Below, in pieces: positions 7,650 through 16,057 of a stretch of DNA of 25,800 nucleotides (its first letter is position 1; every line of letters starts with the position of its first letter). The stretch is from the NCBI GenBank assembly GCA_046153015.1, contig JBJXGF010000293.1, positions 1 through 25,800 of the forward strand. Reading direction: 5' to 3'. Below the pieces are notes generated by a model that made no database searches, was not told where the DNA came from, and worked only from the letters and a program-made list of their open reading frames with translations. Both the position numbers and the translations under genes were made by a program. Source of the DNA: JBJXGF01 sp046153015 (GTDB lineage: Bacteria; Actinomycetota; Acidimicrobiia; Acidimicrobiales; CAIXPF01).

Positions 7650-8861
7650 TCACGAGCCGCCGCCGGCGGCGAGCGCCCCGTTGCCCTGCCGGCTCGCCCA
7701 GGTCTGCACCCCGAGGCCCCAGATGCGCACGAAGCCCTCCGAGTCCTCGTGACGGAACGCGTCGGCGGCCTCGTAGGTGGCGAGCCCGTAGTCGTACAGG
7801 CCGTGCGGCGAGCGGCGCCCGACCACGAAGCAGCGCCCCGGCTCACAGCGCAGCCGGACCTCGCCGGTCACGAAGCGCTGGCTCTCGGCGACGAACGCGT
7901 CGAGCGCCTGCTTGAGCGGCGAGAACCACAGCCCGTCATAGACCAGCTCCGCGTAGCGGTGCTCCAGGCGCAGCTTCTCGTGGTGGAGGTCGCGCTCGAG
8001 GCAGATCGACTCGAGATCCCCGTGGGCGAGGATCAGCGCCAGGGCCCCCGGCGCCTCGTAGGTCTCGCGGCTCTTGATGCCGACGCGGCGGTTCTCGACC
8101 ATGTCGAGGCGGCCCCAGCCGTACGCGCCGACCAGCTCGTTCAGCCGCGCGATCAGCTCGTGCAGGGCCAGCGGCGCACCGTCGAGCGAGACGGGCGCGC
8201 CGGCCTCGAAGCCGACGGTGAACTCCAGCGCCTCGCTGGCCGCGACCCGGGTCATCTCCCACACCCCTTCGGGCGGGCGGGCCCACGGGTCCTCCATCTC
8301 GCCGCACTCGATGGCCCGGCCGAAAAGGTTGTCGTCGATCGAGTACGGCTTCTCCTTCGTGGCCTGCACCGGGATGCCCCAGCGGGCGGCGTACTCGATC
8401 GAGTCCTCCCGGGTCATGCCCCACGTGCGCACCGGGGCGAGGATCTCGAGGTCGGGCGCCAGCGCCCGCGTCGAGACCTCGAAGCGCACCTGGTCGTTGC
8501 CTTTGCCGGTGCAGCCGTGGGCGACGGCGTCGGCGCCGTACCGGCGGGCGGTGGCCACGAGATGCTTGGTGATGCACGGCCGCGACAGCGCCGACACGAG
8601 CGGGTACCTGCCCTCGTAGAGGGCGTTCGCCCGGATCACGGGCGCGCAGTACTCGTCGGCGAACTCGGCGCGGCAGTCGACGACCTCGGCGGCAATGGCG
8701 CCGGCCTTCACGGCGCGGGCCTGCACGGCCTCCCAGTCGCCGTCCTGGCCGACGTCGGCCGAGAGCGTCACGACCTCCACGCCGTGGTGCTCAATCAGCC
8801 AGCGGACGCAGACGGAGGTGTCGAGGCCGCCGCTGTAGGCGAGCACGACGCGCTTGGGCAT
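7650..8861 (-). CDS. argG: Argininosuccinate synthase
   Basis: Joins citrulline and aspartate using ATP (403 aa, normal length). The N-terminal PP-loop AYSGGLDTSV is intact, and the ATP/citrulline-binding blocks GCTGKGNDQVRFE and the later YSIDDNLFGR can be read. Its ATG is preceded by GAAAGG on the minus strand (8872-8877) as ribosome-binding site. A 40-bp gap follows argR, the largest gap inside the arg run, but I see no clear promoter in it. Confidence 0.98.
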   Translation of the reverse strand: MPKRVVLAYSGGLDTSVCVRWLIEHHGVEVVTLSADVGQDGDWEAVQARAVKAGAIAAEVVDCRAEFADEYCAPVIRANALYEGRYPLVSALSRPCITKHLVATARRYGADAVAHGCTGKGNDQVRFEVSTRALAPDLEILAPVRTWGMTREDSIEYAARWGIPVQATKEKPYSIDDNLFGRAIECGEMEDPWARPPEGVWEMTRVAASEALEFTVGFEAGAPVSLDGAPLALHELIARLNELVGAYGWGRLDMVENRRVGIKSRETYEAPGALALILAHGDLESICLERDLHHEKLRLEHRYAELVYDGLWFSPLKQALDAFVAESQRFVTGEVRLRCEPGRCFVVGRRSPHGLYDYGLATYEAADAFRHEDSEGFVRIWGLGVQTWASRQGNGALAAGGGS

Positions 8862-8901
8862 GGTTGGGACCTTTCACGGGATCGGGGGACGATGCGGGCC
8901 T

Positions 8902-9399
8902 TCACAGGCCCGCCAGCTCTCTCATGCGGGCGGCCACGGCGGGGCCGCCGACGTCTTCGGCGGCGACGACGAGGATCGTGTCGTCGCCGGCCACGGTGCC
9001 GAGCACGCCGTCGAGCCCGGCCCGGTCGAGCGCCGAGGCGACCACGTGCGCCGAGCCGGGGGGCGTGCGCAGCAGCACCAGGTTGAGCGACTGGGTGACC
9101 TCGACCACCCAGTCGCTGCACACCCGGCGCAGGTGATCCTCGGGGGCGACCTGGTCGACGGGCAGCTCGGGGATGGCGTAGGCGGTCTCGCCGCCGCGCA
9201 CCCGCACCTTGATCGCGCCGAGGTCCTCGAGGTCGCGCGACACCGTGGTCTGGGTGGCGGCCACGCCCTCGGCGGCCAGCAGCTCGACGAGCTGCGCCTG
9301 GCTCGTGACCTCGTGCTGCTCGAGCAGCCGGGCGATGCGGTGCTGGCGCTGGATCTTGCCGACCCGACCGCCGGCCGGGGCCCGCTCGTCGATGCTCAT
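8902..9399 (-). CDS. argR: Arginine repressor ArgR
   Basis: Transcription regulator (165 aa) that binds ARG boxes when arginine is present. The N-terminal winged-helix domain has RIARLLEQHEVTSQAQL and the recognition helix region TQTTVSRDLEDLGAIKVR. The C-terminal hexamerisation and arginine-binding domain ends with a GTVAGDDTILV segment. It starts eight bases downstream of the argF stop. Being inside the operon it would control itself through the argC promoter, where a candidate operator is seen at 13449-13462. Confidence 0.96.
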   Translation of the reverse strand: MSIDERAPAGGRVGKIQRQHRIARLLEQHEVTSQAQLVELLAAEGVAATQTTVSRDLEDLGAIKVRVRGGETAYAIPELPVDQVAPEDHLRRVCSDWVVEVTQSLNLVLLRTPPGSAHVVASALDRAGLDGVLGTVAGDDTILVVAAEDVGGPAVAARMRELAGL

Positions 9400-9406
9400 G
9401 GCAAGC

Positions 9407-10297
9407 TCATGGCTGGCAGAGCAGCCAGACGAGCAGGCCGCGAGCGGCGTGCATGCGGTTCTGCGCCTGGCGCCACACCCGGCTCTGGGCGCCGTCGACC
9501 ACCCCGGCGGACACCTCCTCGCCCCGATGAGCGGGCAGGCAGTGCAGGAAGATGGCGTCGGGCGCGGCCCGCTCCATCAGCGCTTCGTCGACGGTGAACC
9601 CGGCGAAGGCCTCGCGTCGCCCGGCGGCCTCGCCCTCCTGGCCCATCGAGGTCCACACGTCGGTATAGACCACGTCGGCGCCGGCGACCGCCTCGGCCGG
9701 CCGGTCGGTGACCACCACCTCGGCGCCGGCCCGCCCGATGCGGGACAGGTCGGCCGGGCCGAACTGGTAGCCGGGCGGGTTGGCCACCCGCACCTTCGCG
9801 CCGGCCATCGCCGCGGCCAGCGCGAACGAGCGGCACACGTTGTTGGCGTCGCCCACGAAGGCCAGCGTGCGGCCGCTGACCCCGCCGAACTCCTCGCGGA
9901 TCGTCAGCAGGTCGGCCAGGGCCTGGCACGGGTGGGCCACGTCGGAGAGGAGGTTGACGACCGGGGCGACCCCGCAGGCCGCCATCCGTTCGACCACGTC
10001 GTGGCGGAACACCCGGGCTCCGATGACCGCGTGGTAGCAAGCGAGCGTGCGGGCCACGTCCTCGACCGACTCTCGCTGGTCGAGGCCCACCTCGCTCCCC
10101 TGGATGTACACGGGATGGCCGCCGAGCGCCACGACGGCCAGCTCCATCGAGTTGCGGGTGCGGGCCGAGGGCTTCTCGAAGACCAAGGCGACGCCCTGGC
10201 GATGCAGAACCGGCGGCGGCGCCGGGTCGAGCGCGGCGAGCAGCACGGCGTCGAGCTCGGCGGGGGTGAGGTCGTCGACCTCGAGGAGGTGCCTCAT
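9407..10297 (-). CDS. argF: Ornithine carbamoyltransferase
   Basis: Makes citrulline from ornithine and carbamoyl phosphate (296 aa). The carbamoyl-phosphate loop reads FEKPSARTRNSME, with Ala where many enzymes have Thr (STRTR); I recall the same form in other actinobacteria. HPCQALADL and the HCLPAHRGEEV motif with the ornithine-binding Cys are present. The length is slightly short for the family because of a brief N-terminus. ATG at 10297 lies seven bases after the argD stop. Confidence 0.97.
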   Translation of the reverse strand: MRHLLEVDDLTPAELDAVLLAALDPAPPPVLHRQGVALVFEKPSARTRNSMELAVVALGGHPVYIQGSEVGLDQRESVEDVARTLACYHAVIGARVFRHDVVERMAACGVAPVVNLLSDVAHPCQALADLLTIREEFGGVSGRTLAFVGDANNVCRSFALAAAMAGAKVRVANPPGYQFGPADLSRIGRAGAEVVVTDRPAEAVAGADVVYTDVWTSMGQEGEAAGRREAFAGFTVDEALMERAAPDAIFLHCLPAHRGEEVSAGVVDGAQSRVWRQAQNRMHAARGLLVWLLCQP

Positions 10298-10304
10298 CGT
10301 CGCC

Positions 10305-11486
10305 TTACTGCAGCAGCTTGCCCAGGATCGCGACCGCCTCGTCGAGCTCCTCGTCGCTCACGAGCAGCGGCGGTGCGAGCCGCAGGGCGGTGGCGGTGAT
10401 GCCGTTGATGACGAGCCCGGCGTCGAGGGCCTCGTTGGCCACCTCGGGCCCGTTGCGGGAGGCCAGCTCGACGGCGATCAGCAGGCCCTGACCGCGGACG
10501 CCGGCCACGCCCGGCAGCGCGGCGAGCGCCTCGGTGAGCCGGGCCCCCGCCCGCGTGGCCCGGGCCGGCACGTCCTCGCGCTCCATGATCTCGAGCACCT
10601 TGCGGGCCGCAGCTGCGGCCAGCGGTTGGCCGCCGTAGGTGGTGGCGTGGTCGCCGGGCACGAACGCCGCGGCGACCTCCGCCCGGGCCCAGCACGCGCC
10701 GATCGGCATGCCGTTGCCGAGGGCCTTGGCCATCGTCACCACATCGGGCCGCACCCCGTAGTGCTGGAAGCCGAACCAGGCCCCGGTGCGCCCGAGACCG
10801 GTCTGCACCTCATCGACCATGAACAGCAGGCCCCGCTCGTCGCACAGCCGCCGCACCCCGGTGAAGTACTCCACGGTGGCGGGGTTCACGCCGCCCTCGC
10901 CCTGCACCGGCTCGAGCAGCACCGCGGCGCAGGTGTCGTCGAGCGCAGCGTCGAGCGCGGCGAGGTCGTTCCACGCCACGTGACGGAACCCCTCGGGCAG
11001 CGGCTGGAACGGCTCGTGCTTGGCCGGCTGGCCGGTGGCGTGCAGGGTGGCCAGCGTGCGGCCGTGGAACGAGCCGTAGGCGCTCACCACCACGTGCTTG
11101 CCCCGCCCGCCCCACTTGCGGGCCAGCTTGATGGCCGCCTCGTTGGCCTCGGCGCCGGAGTTGCAGAAGAACACCTGTCCCCCGCCGCCGATGAGCCGGT
11201 CGAGGGTCTGGGCGACGGCCCAGTTGTGCTCGGTGCCGTACAGGTTGGACACGTGCAGCAGCCGCCGGGCCTGCTCGGCGATGGCGTCGGCGACCTCGGG
11301 GTGGGCGTGGCCGAGGCCGGTCACCGCCAACCCGGAGAGGAAGTCGAGGTAGCGGCGGCCGTCGGCGTCCCAGAGCTCGGCCCCGGCGCCGCGCACGAAC
11401 ATCACCCGGGGAGGGCCGTAGGTGGGCATCAACGGGCAGCGGTCGAGCCCGATCGGGGCGTGCATGGCCTCGGCGTGGGTGGTCAT
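10305..11486 (-). CDS. argD: Acetylornithine aminotransferase
   Basis: PLP enzyme (393 aa) that converts N-acetylglutamate semialdehyde to N-acetylornithine. Class III aminotransferase features are visible: the NSGAEANEAAIKLAR block, FMVDEVQTGLGRTG for PLP binding, and TMAKALGNGMPIGA with the Schiff-base lysine. The chosen ATG (MTTHAEAMHAP) overlaps the argB stop as ATGA; a second in-frame ATG seven codons later is also possible. Confidence 0.97.
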   Translation of the reverse strand: MTTHAEAMHAPIGLDRCPLMPTYGPPRVMFVRGAGAELWDADGRRYLDFLSGLAVTGLGHAHPEVADAIAEQARRLLHVSNLYGTEHNWAVAQTLDRLIGGGGQVFFCNSGAEANEAAIKLARKWGGRGKHVVVSAYGSFHGRTLATLHATGQPAKHEPFQPLPEGFRHVAWNDLAALDAALDDTCAAVLLEPVQGEGGVNPATVEYFTGVRRLCDERGLLFMVDEVQTGLGRTGAWFGFQHYGVRPDVVTMAKALGNGMPIGACWARAEVAAAFVPGDHATTYGGQPLAAAAARKVLEIMEREDVPARATRAGARLTEALAALPGVAGVRGQGLLIAVELASRNGPEVANEALDAGLVINGITATALRLAPPLLVSDEELDEAVAILGKLLQ

Positions 11487-12373
11487 CCGGTTCGGTCTCC
11501 CCTTGCGAAGGTCGGCTCGGGCGCCACCATGGTCCCGATGCCGGCGTCGGTGAACAGCTCGAGCAGCAGCACGTGCGGCGTGGTCCCGTTGACCATATGG
11601 GCGGAGCCGACGCCGCCCTCGGCGGCTTCGATGCACGCCTCGGCCTTGGGGATCATGCCGCCCGAGATCGTGCCGTCGGCGATGAGGGCGCGCAGCTCGG
11701 TCGTGGTGGCCCGCCCGATCAGGCTCGCCGGGTCGTCCGGGTCGGCGAGCAGGCCCTCCACGTCGGACAGGTAGACGACCTTCTCCGCGCCGAGGGCGCA
11801 CGCCACCGCGCCGGCCACCGTGTCGGCGTTGATGTTGTAGGCCTGGCCGTGCTCGTCGGCGCCGATCGTGCTGATGACCGGGATGAGATCCTCGGCCAGC
11901 AGCTTGTGCAGGATGGCCGGGTTGACGGCGGCGACGTCGCCGACGAAGCCGAGCTCGGGGTCACGCGCCTTGGCGACGATGAGCCCGGCGTCGGCGCCGG
12001 AGAGGCCGACCGCCAACGGGCCGTGACGGTTGATCGAGGCGACCACGTCGGAGTTGACCTGGCCGAGCAGCACCATCCGGGTGACGGCCAACGCGTCGGC
12101 GTCGGTCACCCGCAGCCCGTTGCGGAACTCGGCCTTGAGGCCGAGGCGGCTCATCATCTCGGTGATCTGCGGGCCGCCGCCGTGCACCACCACCGGGTGC
12201 ACGCCGACCGAGTGGAGCAGCACCACGTCCTCGGCGAACTGCCGCGCGAGCTCGGCGCTGACCATGGCGTTGCCGCCGTACTTGACCACGACGGTGGCGC
12301 CCCGGAAGCGCTGGATGTATGGCAGCGCCTGCACCAGCACCTCGGCGACCGACGCGGGGTCGCGCAGGCTCAC
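11483..12373 (-). CDS. argB: Acetylglutamate kinase
   Basis: Phosphorylates N-acetylglutamate (296 aa). VVVKYGGNAM near the N-terminus and VHGGGPQI are the nucleotide and substrate loops. An extra N-terminal helix (ASVAEVLVQALPYIQRF) is of the kind found in arginine-inhibited kinases, so feedback control is likely. The GTG at 12373 overlaps the argC stop (GTGA), where argJ would be expected in many actinobacteria. Confidence 0.97.
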   Translation of the reverse strand: MSLRDPASVAEVLVQALPYIQRFRGATVVVKYGGNAMVSAELARQFAEDVVLLHSVGVHPVVVHGGGPQITEMMSRLGLKAEFRNGLRVTDADALAVTRMVLLGQVNSDVVASINRHGPLAVGLSGADAGLIVAKARDPELGFVGDVAAVNPAILHKLLAEDLIPVISTIGADEHGQAYNINADTVAGAVACALGAEKVVYLSDVEGLLADPDDPASLIGRATTTELRALIADGTISGGMIPKAEACIEAAEGGVGSAHMVNGTTPHVLLLELFTDAGIGTMVAPEPTFARGDRTG

Positions 12374-13428
12374 GGGTAGAGGCCCACGAGCGGGAGGCCG
12401 GCGGTCTCGTCGAGGCCGAGCGCGAGGTTGGCGCACTGCACGGCCTGGCCCGAGGCGCCCTTCACCAGGTTGTCGAGCGCGGCGATGACCACCACCCACC
12501 CGGTGCGGGGGTCGCCCCGGGCGGTGAGGTGCACAGTGTTCGAGCCGAGCGTGGCCTTGGTGGAGGGCGAACGCTCGCTGACCACCACGAACGGCTCGTC
12601 GGCGTAGGCGGCCTGGAGGACGCCGAGGGCGGCGTCGGTGTCGACCGCGCCGTCGGCGCCGGCCGGGCGGGCGTAGCAGGTGGCGAGGATGCCCCGGTTC
12701 ATCGGGGCGAGGTGGGGCGTGAACAGGATCTGCACCCGTTCAGGCCCGCCGCCCTTGCTCGCGTGTTGGGCGACGGCCTGCTCCATCTCGGGGGTGTGGC
12801 GGTGCGTGAGCAGGCCGTACGCGGTGAAGTCCTCGTCGACCGCACAGAACGTGGTGTTGGGCTTGGCGGCGCGGCCGGCGCCGGACACGCCGCTCGCGGC
12901 GTCGACGACGAGGCCGGTCGGCTCGACCACGCCGGCCCGCACGAGCGGGGCCAGGGCGAGCGAGGCGGCGGTGACGTAGCAGCCGGGGGCGGCGATCAGC
13001 GCGGCGCCGGCGAGGTCGTCTCGGAACAGCTCCGGCAGGCCGAACACGAACTCGCCGAGCAGCTCCGGTGCGGCGTGGGCCTCGCCGTACCACGCCGGGT
13101 ACAGGCCCGGGTCCTTCAGCCGAAAGTCAGCAGCGAGGTCGACCACGTGCTTGACCCGGGTGCGCAGCTCGGGCAGCAGGGCCTGCGAGGCGCCGTGGGG
13201 CAGGCCGAGGAACACGAGGTCGAGCCCGTCGACCCGGCCGGGGTCGTACTCGTCGAACCGCCGCGCTCCGTAGGCGGCGGCGAGGCTCGGGTAGAGCGAC
13301 GCGACCGGCTCGCCGGCCTGCGAATCACCGGTGGCCAGCTCCACGCTGAGCAGCGGATGGGCGGCGCAGAGACGCAGGAGCTCGGCGCCGGTGTACCCCG
13401 ACGCCCCGATGATGCCGACACGAATCAC
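12370..13428 (-). CDS. argC: N-acetyl-gamma-glutamyl-phosphate reductase
   Basis: NADPH-dependent reductase of the arginine pathway (352 aa). The Rossmann loop VGIIGASGYTGAELLRL is at the N-terminus. The active-site Cys150 lies in APGCYVTAASL, with Val where Pro is common. The GTG at 13428 (MIRVGIIGASG) fits the family start. Two further GTG codons at 13446 and 13443 are in frame, but a TATCAT -10 box overlaps that interval and predicts a transcript beginning at 13428. This is the first gene of the arginine operon. Confidence 0.96.
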   Translation of the reverse strand: MIRVGIIGASGYTGAELLRLCAAHPLLSVELATGDSQAGEPVASLYPSLAAAYGARRFDEYDPGRVDGLDLVFLGLPHGASQALLPELRTRVKHVVDLAADFRLKDPGLYPAWYGEAHAAPELLGEFVFGLPELFRDDLAGAALIAAPGCYVTAASLALAPLVRAGVVEPTGLVVDAASGVSGAGRAAKPNTTFCAVDEDFTAYGLLTHRHTPEMEQAVAQHASKGGGPERVQILFTPHLAPMNRGILATCYARPAGADGAVDTDAALGVLQAAYADEPFVVVSERSPSTKATLGSNTVHLTARGDPRTGWVVVIAALDNLVKGASGQAVQCANLALGLDETAGLPLVGLYP

Positions 13429-13434
13429 GGCAAG

Positions 13435-13440
13435 ATGATA
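13435..13440 (-). promoter_or_regulatory. argC promoter -10 (TATCAT), probably leaderless
   Basis: TATCAT on the minus strand fits TANNNT and ends six bases before the GTG at 13428, the spacing expected when transcription begins at the start codon. No ribosome-binding site precedes any of the three GTG candidates. No good -35 hexamer is seen; the ARG-box-like dyad lies just upstream. Confidence 0.5.
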
Positions 13441-13448
13441 CACCACTG

Positions 13449-13462
13449 TGCATAGTCATGCC
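13449..13462. promoter_or_regulatory. Candidate ArgR operator (ARG box)
   Basis: TGCATAGTCATGCC is an imperfect dyad of the form TGCAT-N4-ATGCA with one mismatch at the last position. It sits 9 bp upstream of the argC -10 box, over the spacer and -35 region, where a repressor would block RNA polymerase. ArgR is encoded in the same operon. Only one box is clear. Confidence 0.45.
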
Positions 13463-13638
13463 GCCGAATTGCGGGCCGATCTCCCCCCGCCGACGTGGCC
13501 CCTACTGTCGCCGAATCCATCGCGCCGATTCGATATCGAATCGGCGCGACACAACGAAAACGCTGTATGTGCTGGTGCGGAGGCTGGGTAGGGCGGGCGC
13601 CGAATTCGGCGGGCGGATTCGGCGCGGCGGATTCGGCG
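13462..13638. repeat. Cluster of CGCCGAAT octamers between pheT and argC
   Basis: The 8-mer CGCCGAAT or its complement ATTCGGCG occurs at 13462, 13509, 13598, 13604, 13617 and 13631, with variants inside the palindrome at 13520-13549. The 13598/13604 pair forms a CGCCGAATTCGGCG palindrome. The octamer also occurs singly in coding regions, so only the density is notable. No gene is seen in this ~200-bp spacer. Confidence 0.6.
13520..13549. repeat. Perfect 30-bp palindrome, second copy of the repeated core
   Basis: Centred between 13534 and 13535, it is perfect over 30 bp and contains TCGATATCGA in the middle. It differs from the core at 4933-4962 in three positions, two of which are complementary partners (positions 10 and 21). 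No T-run follows on either side, so it is not a standard intrinsic terminator for pheT, although it could still stop or protect transcripts. Confidence 0.9.
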
Positions 13639-13647
13639 GGCTGGGCG

Positions 13648-16008
13648 TCAGCCCCGCAGGGCGGCGTCGTGGGCGGCTTCGACGGCGGCGATGCAGCGCT
13701 GACGCACCGACGCGAGGTCGTCGTCGGTCAGCGTGCGCTCGGGCGACTGCAGCCGCAGGCGGAAGGCCAGGCTCCGCCGGCCCGGCCCCACCTGCTCGCC
13801 TCGGTACACGTCGAAGAGGTCGGCCTCGGCCACGAGCGGGCCCCCGGCGCCGCGCAGGGTGGCCAGCACCGCGGCCGCCGGCACGGTTTCTGCGGTGTCG
13901 AACGCGAGGTCGAGGTCGCTCGACGGGAACCGGGAGAACGGCCGGAACGGCCGATCCCCGGCCCGGGCGGCCAGCACCGCGTCCAAGTCCAGCTCGAGCA
14001 GGCCGATCCGCTCCGGCGCGTCGAACGCCGCGGCCGCCGCCGGGTCGATCTCGCCGACCCAGCCGAGCACCGCGGCGCCGGCCTGTATCCGGGCGCTTCG
14101 GGTCGGGTGGAGGCCGGGCGCCTCGGCCGCCTGCAGCGTCCACTCACCCACGCCCAGCGCCTCGGCGACCGCCCACCACAGCTCGACCGCGGCCGGGGCC
14201 TCGGCGTCGCCCAGCACGACCGCCAACTGCTCGCGCTCGTCGGGCAGCTCGGCGGCGGGGTCGGCCGGCGGCCGGTACACGTGCCCCAGCTCGAAGAGGT
14301 GCACGCCGAAGTTCCGGTGCGACGCGTTGTAGCCGAGCGTGCGCAGGAGACCAGGCCGCAGCGACGGCCGCATGATCGACTCCTCCTTTACCAGCGGGTT
14401 CGTCACCTCGATGCCCTGGGAGTCGAGGCCGGCCCGCTCGAGCTCGCCCGGCGCGAGGAACGGCAGCGGCATCGCCTCGCTGACGCCGAAGCCGACCAGC
14501 ACGCTGCGCAAGGCTCGCCGCGCCGCCTGCCGGTCGCTCAGCCGACCCGGCTGCACCGAGGCGGGCACGGTCTTGGCGATGTTCGAGTAGCCGTGGTGGC
14601 GGGCGATCTCCTCGATCACGTCGATCTCGGTCGCCGAGTCGGGCCGGAAGGAGGGGACGCTCACCAGCGTGTCCGGCCCGTCGGGCTGGCCCGCGAAGCC
14701 GATCGGCGCCAGCAGCTCGCGCACCCGCTCCGCCGAGAGCGATGCGCCGAGCAGCCGGTTCACCCGCTCGGTGCGCACCCGCACCACCGGCGGCGCGGGC
14801 AAGTTGCCCCTCTCGTCGACCATGCCGGGCGCGAGCGCCGCGCCGCTCGGCGCCAACAGCTCGGCGAAGCGCAGCATCGCCAGCTCGACCACGCCCGGGT
14901 CGACCCCCCGCTCGAAGCGGGCCGACGCCTCGCTGCGCAGCCCGAGGCGCTTGGAGGTGTGGGCGATCGAGAGCGGTCGCCACCAGGCCATCTCCAAGGC
15001 GATCTCGGTGGTGGCCTCGTCGATCTCGGTGGATGCGCCGCCCATCACCCCGGCCAGCGACACCACCCGGTCCGACCGGTCGGCGATCACGCCGTCACGC
15101 ACGGTGAGCTCGCGTTCGATCCCGTCGAGGGTCACCAGCCGCTCGCCCTCACGGGCCCTCCGCACGCGCAGGGTCCGCCCGGCGATCTTGGCGAGGTCGA
15201 AGGTGTGATTGGGGTGGCCCAGCTCGAGCATCACGTAGTTCGAGGCGTCGACCACGTTGTTGATGGGGCGCATGCCGCAGGCGAGGAGGCGGTTGGCGAT
15301 CCGCTGCGGCGAGGGGCCGACCGCCACGTTGGTGAGCACCCGCACCGCGAAGCGGCCGCATAGGTCGGGGTCGAGGAGCTCGACCCGCAGCCGCTCCCCG
15401 GCGTCGGGCCCGGGCCCCGCCGGCGCCTTCGGCTCGGGGAGCGCGAACGGCACGCGCAGGCGGGCCGCCAGGTCGCGGGCGACGCCGAGCACCGACATGG
15501 CGTCGGGCCGGTTGCCGTTGATCTCGAGGTCGAACAGCGCGTCGGCCTCGACGCCGAGCGCCTCCCGGATGGGGGCGCCCAGCTCAAGGCCCGGCTCGAG
15601 GATCATGATCCCGCCGTGATCGGCCCCGAGGCCGAGCTCGCTCGCCGAGCAGCACATGCCGTTGGACCACTCGCCCCGCAGCTTGCGACGCTCGATCGTC
15701 ATGCCGTTGGGCATGGTGGTCCCGAGCGTGGCGAAGGGGATCACGTCGCCCACCGCCATGTTGAAGGCCCCGCAGCACACCTGGACGGCGTCGCCCCGGC
15801 CGAGCTCGACGTCGACCAGCTGGATCTTGTCGGCGTTCGGGTGGGGCCGCAGGCCGGCGACCCGCCCCACGACCACCCCGTCGAGCCCTTCGCCGAGCAG
15901 GTCGAGCGCCTCGACGGCCATGCCGAGGTCGCTCATCTGGTCGGCCAGCTCCGCCGGGGCGCCCTCGAACGGGGCGAACTCACGCAGCCAGGACAGCAGG
16001 ACTTTCAC
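13648..16008 (-). CDS. pheT: Phenylalanyl-tRNA synthetase beta chain
   Basis: Beta subunit (786 aa) of the alpha2-beta2 enzyme. In order: the tRNA-binding OB fold (about 40-150, LRPHPNADKIQLVDV), the B3/B4 editing domain (LFDLEINGNRPDAMSVLGVARDLA region), B5, the catalytic-like core (EIDVIEEIARHHGY), and the C-terminal FDX-ACB anticodon-binding domain (FSRFPSSDLDLAF to the end). Length is typical. The start is GTG at 16008 (MKVLLSWLREF). It lies 49 bases after the pheS stop. Confidence 0.97.
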   Translation of the reverse strand: MKVLLSWLREFAPFEGAPAELADQMSDLGMAVEALDLLGEGLDGVVVGRVAGLRPHPNADKIQLVDVELGRGDAVQVCCGAFNMAVGDVIPFATLGTTMPNGMTIERRKLRGEWSNGMCCSASELGLGADHGGIMILEPGLELGAPIREALGVEADALFDLEINGNRPDAMSVLGVARDLAARLRVPFALPEPKAPAGPGPDAGERLRVELLDPDLCGRFAVRVLTNVAVGPSPQRIANRLLACGMRPINNVVDASNYVMLELGHPNHTFDLAKIAGRTLRVRRAREGERLVTLDGIERELTVRDGVIADRSDRVVSLAGVMGGASTEIDEATTEIALEMAWWRPLSIAHTSKRLGLRSEASARFERGVDPGVVELAMLRFAELLAPSGAALAPGMVDERGNLPAPPVVRVRTERVNRLLGASLSAERVRELLAPIGFAGQPDGPDTLVSVPSFRPDSATEIDVIEEIARHHGYSNIAKTVPASVQPGRLSDRQAARRALRSVLVGFGVSEAMPLPFLAPGELERAGLDSQGIEVTNPLVKEESIMRPSLRPGLLRTLGYNASHRNFGVHLFELGHVYRPPADPAAELPDEREQLAVVLGDAEAPAAVELWWAVAEALGVGEWTLQAAEAPGLHPTRSARIQAGAAVLGWVGEIDPAAAAAFDAPERIGLLELDLDAVLAARAGDRPFRPFSRFPSSDLDLAFDTAETVPAAAVLATLRGAGGPLVAEADLFDVYRGEQVGPGRRSLAFRLRLQSPERTLTDDDLASVRQRCIAAVEAAHDAALRG

Positions 16009-16057
16009 GGACGCTCTTTTCCGGGAGGGTTTCCTGGGGGTCGTTCGGAGCCGGCGC

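Noticed and set aside
13495..15363. A 622-codon plus-strand frame opposite pheT
   Set aside because: His/Arg/Gly-rich shadow of pheT caused by GC-rich codons; pheT is complete on the other strand.
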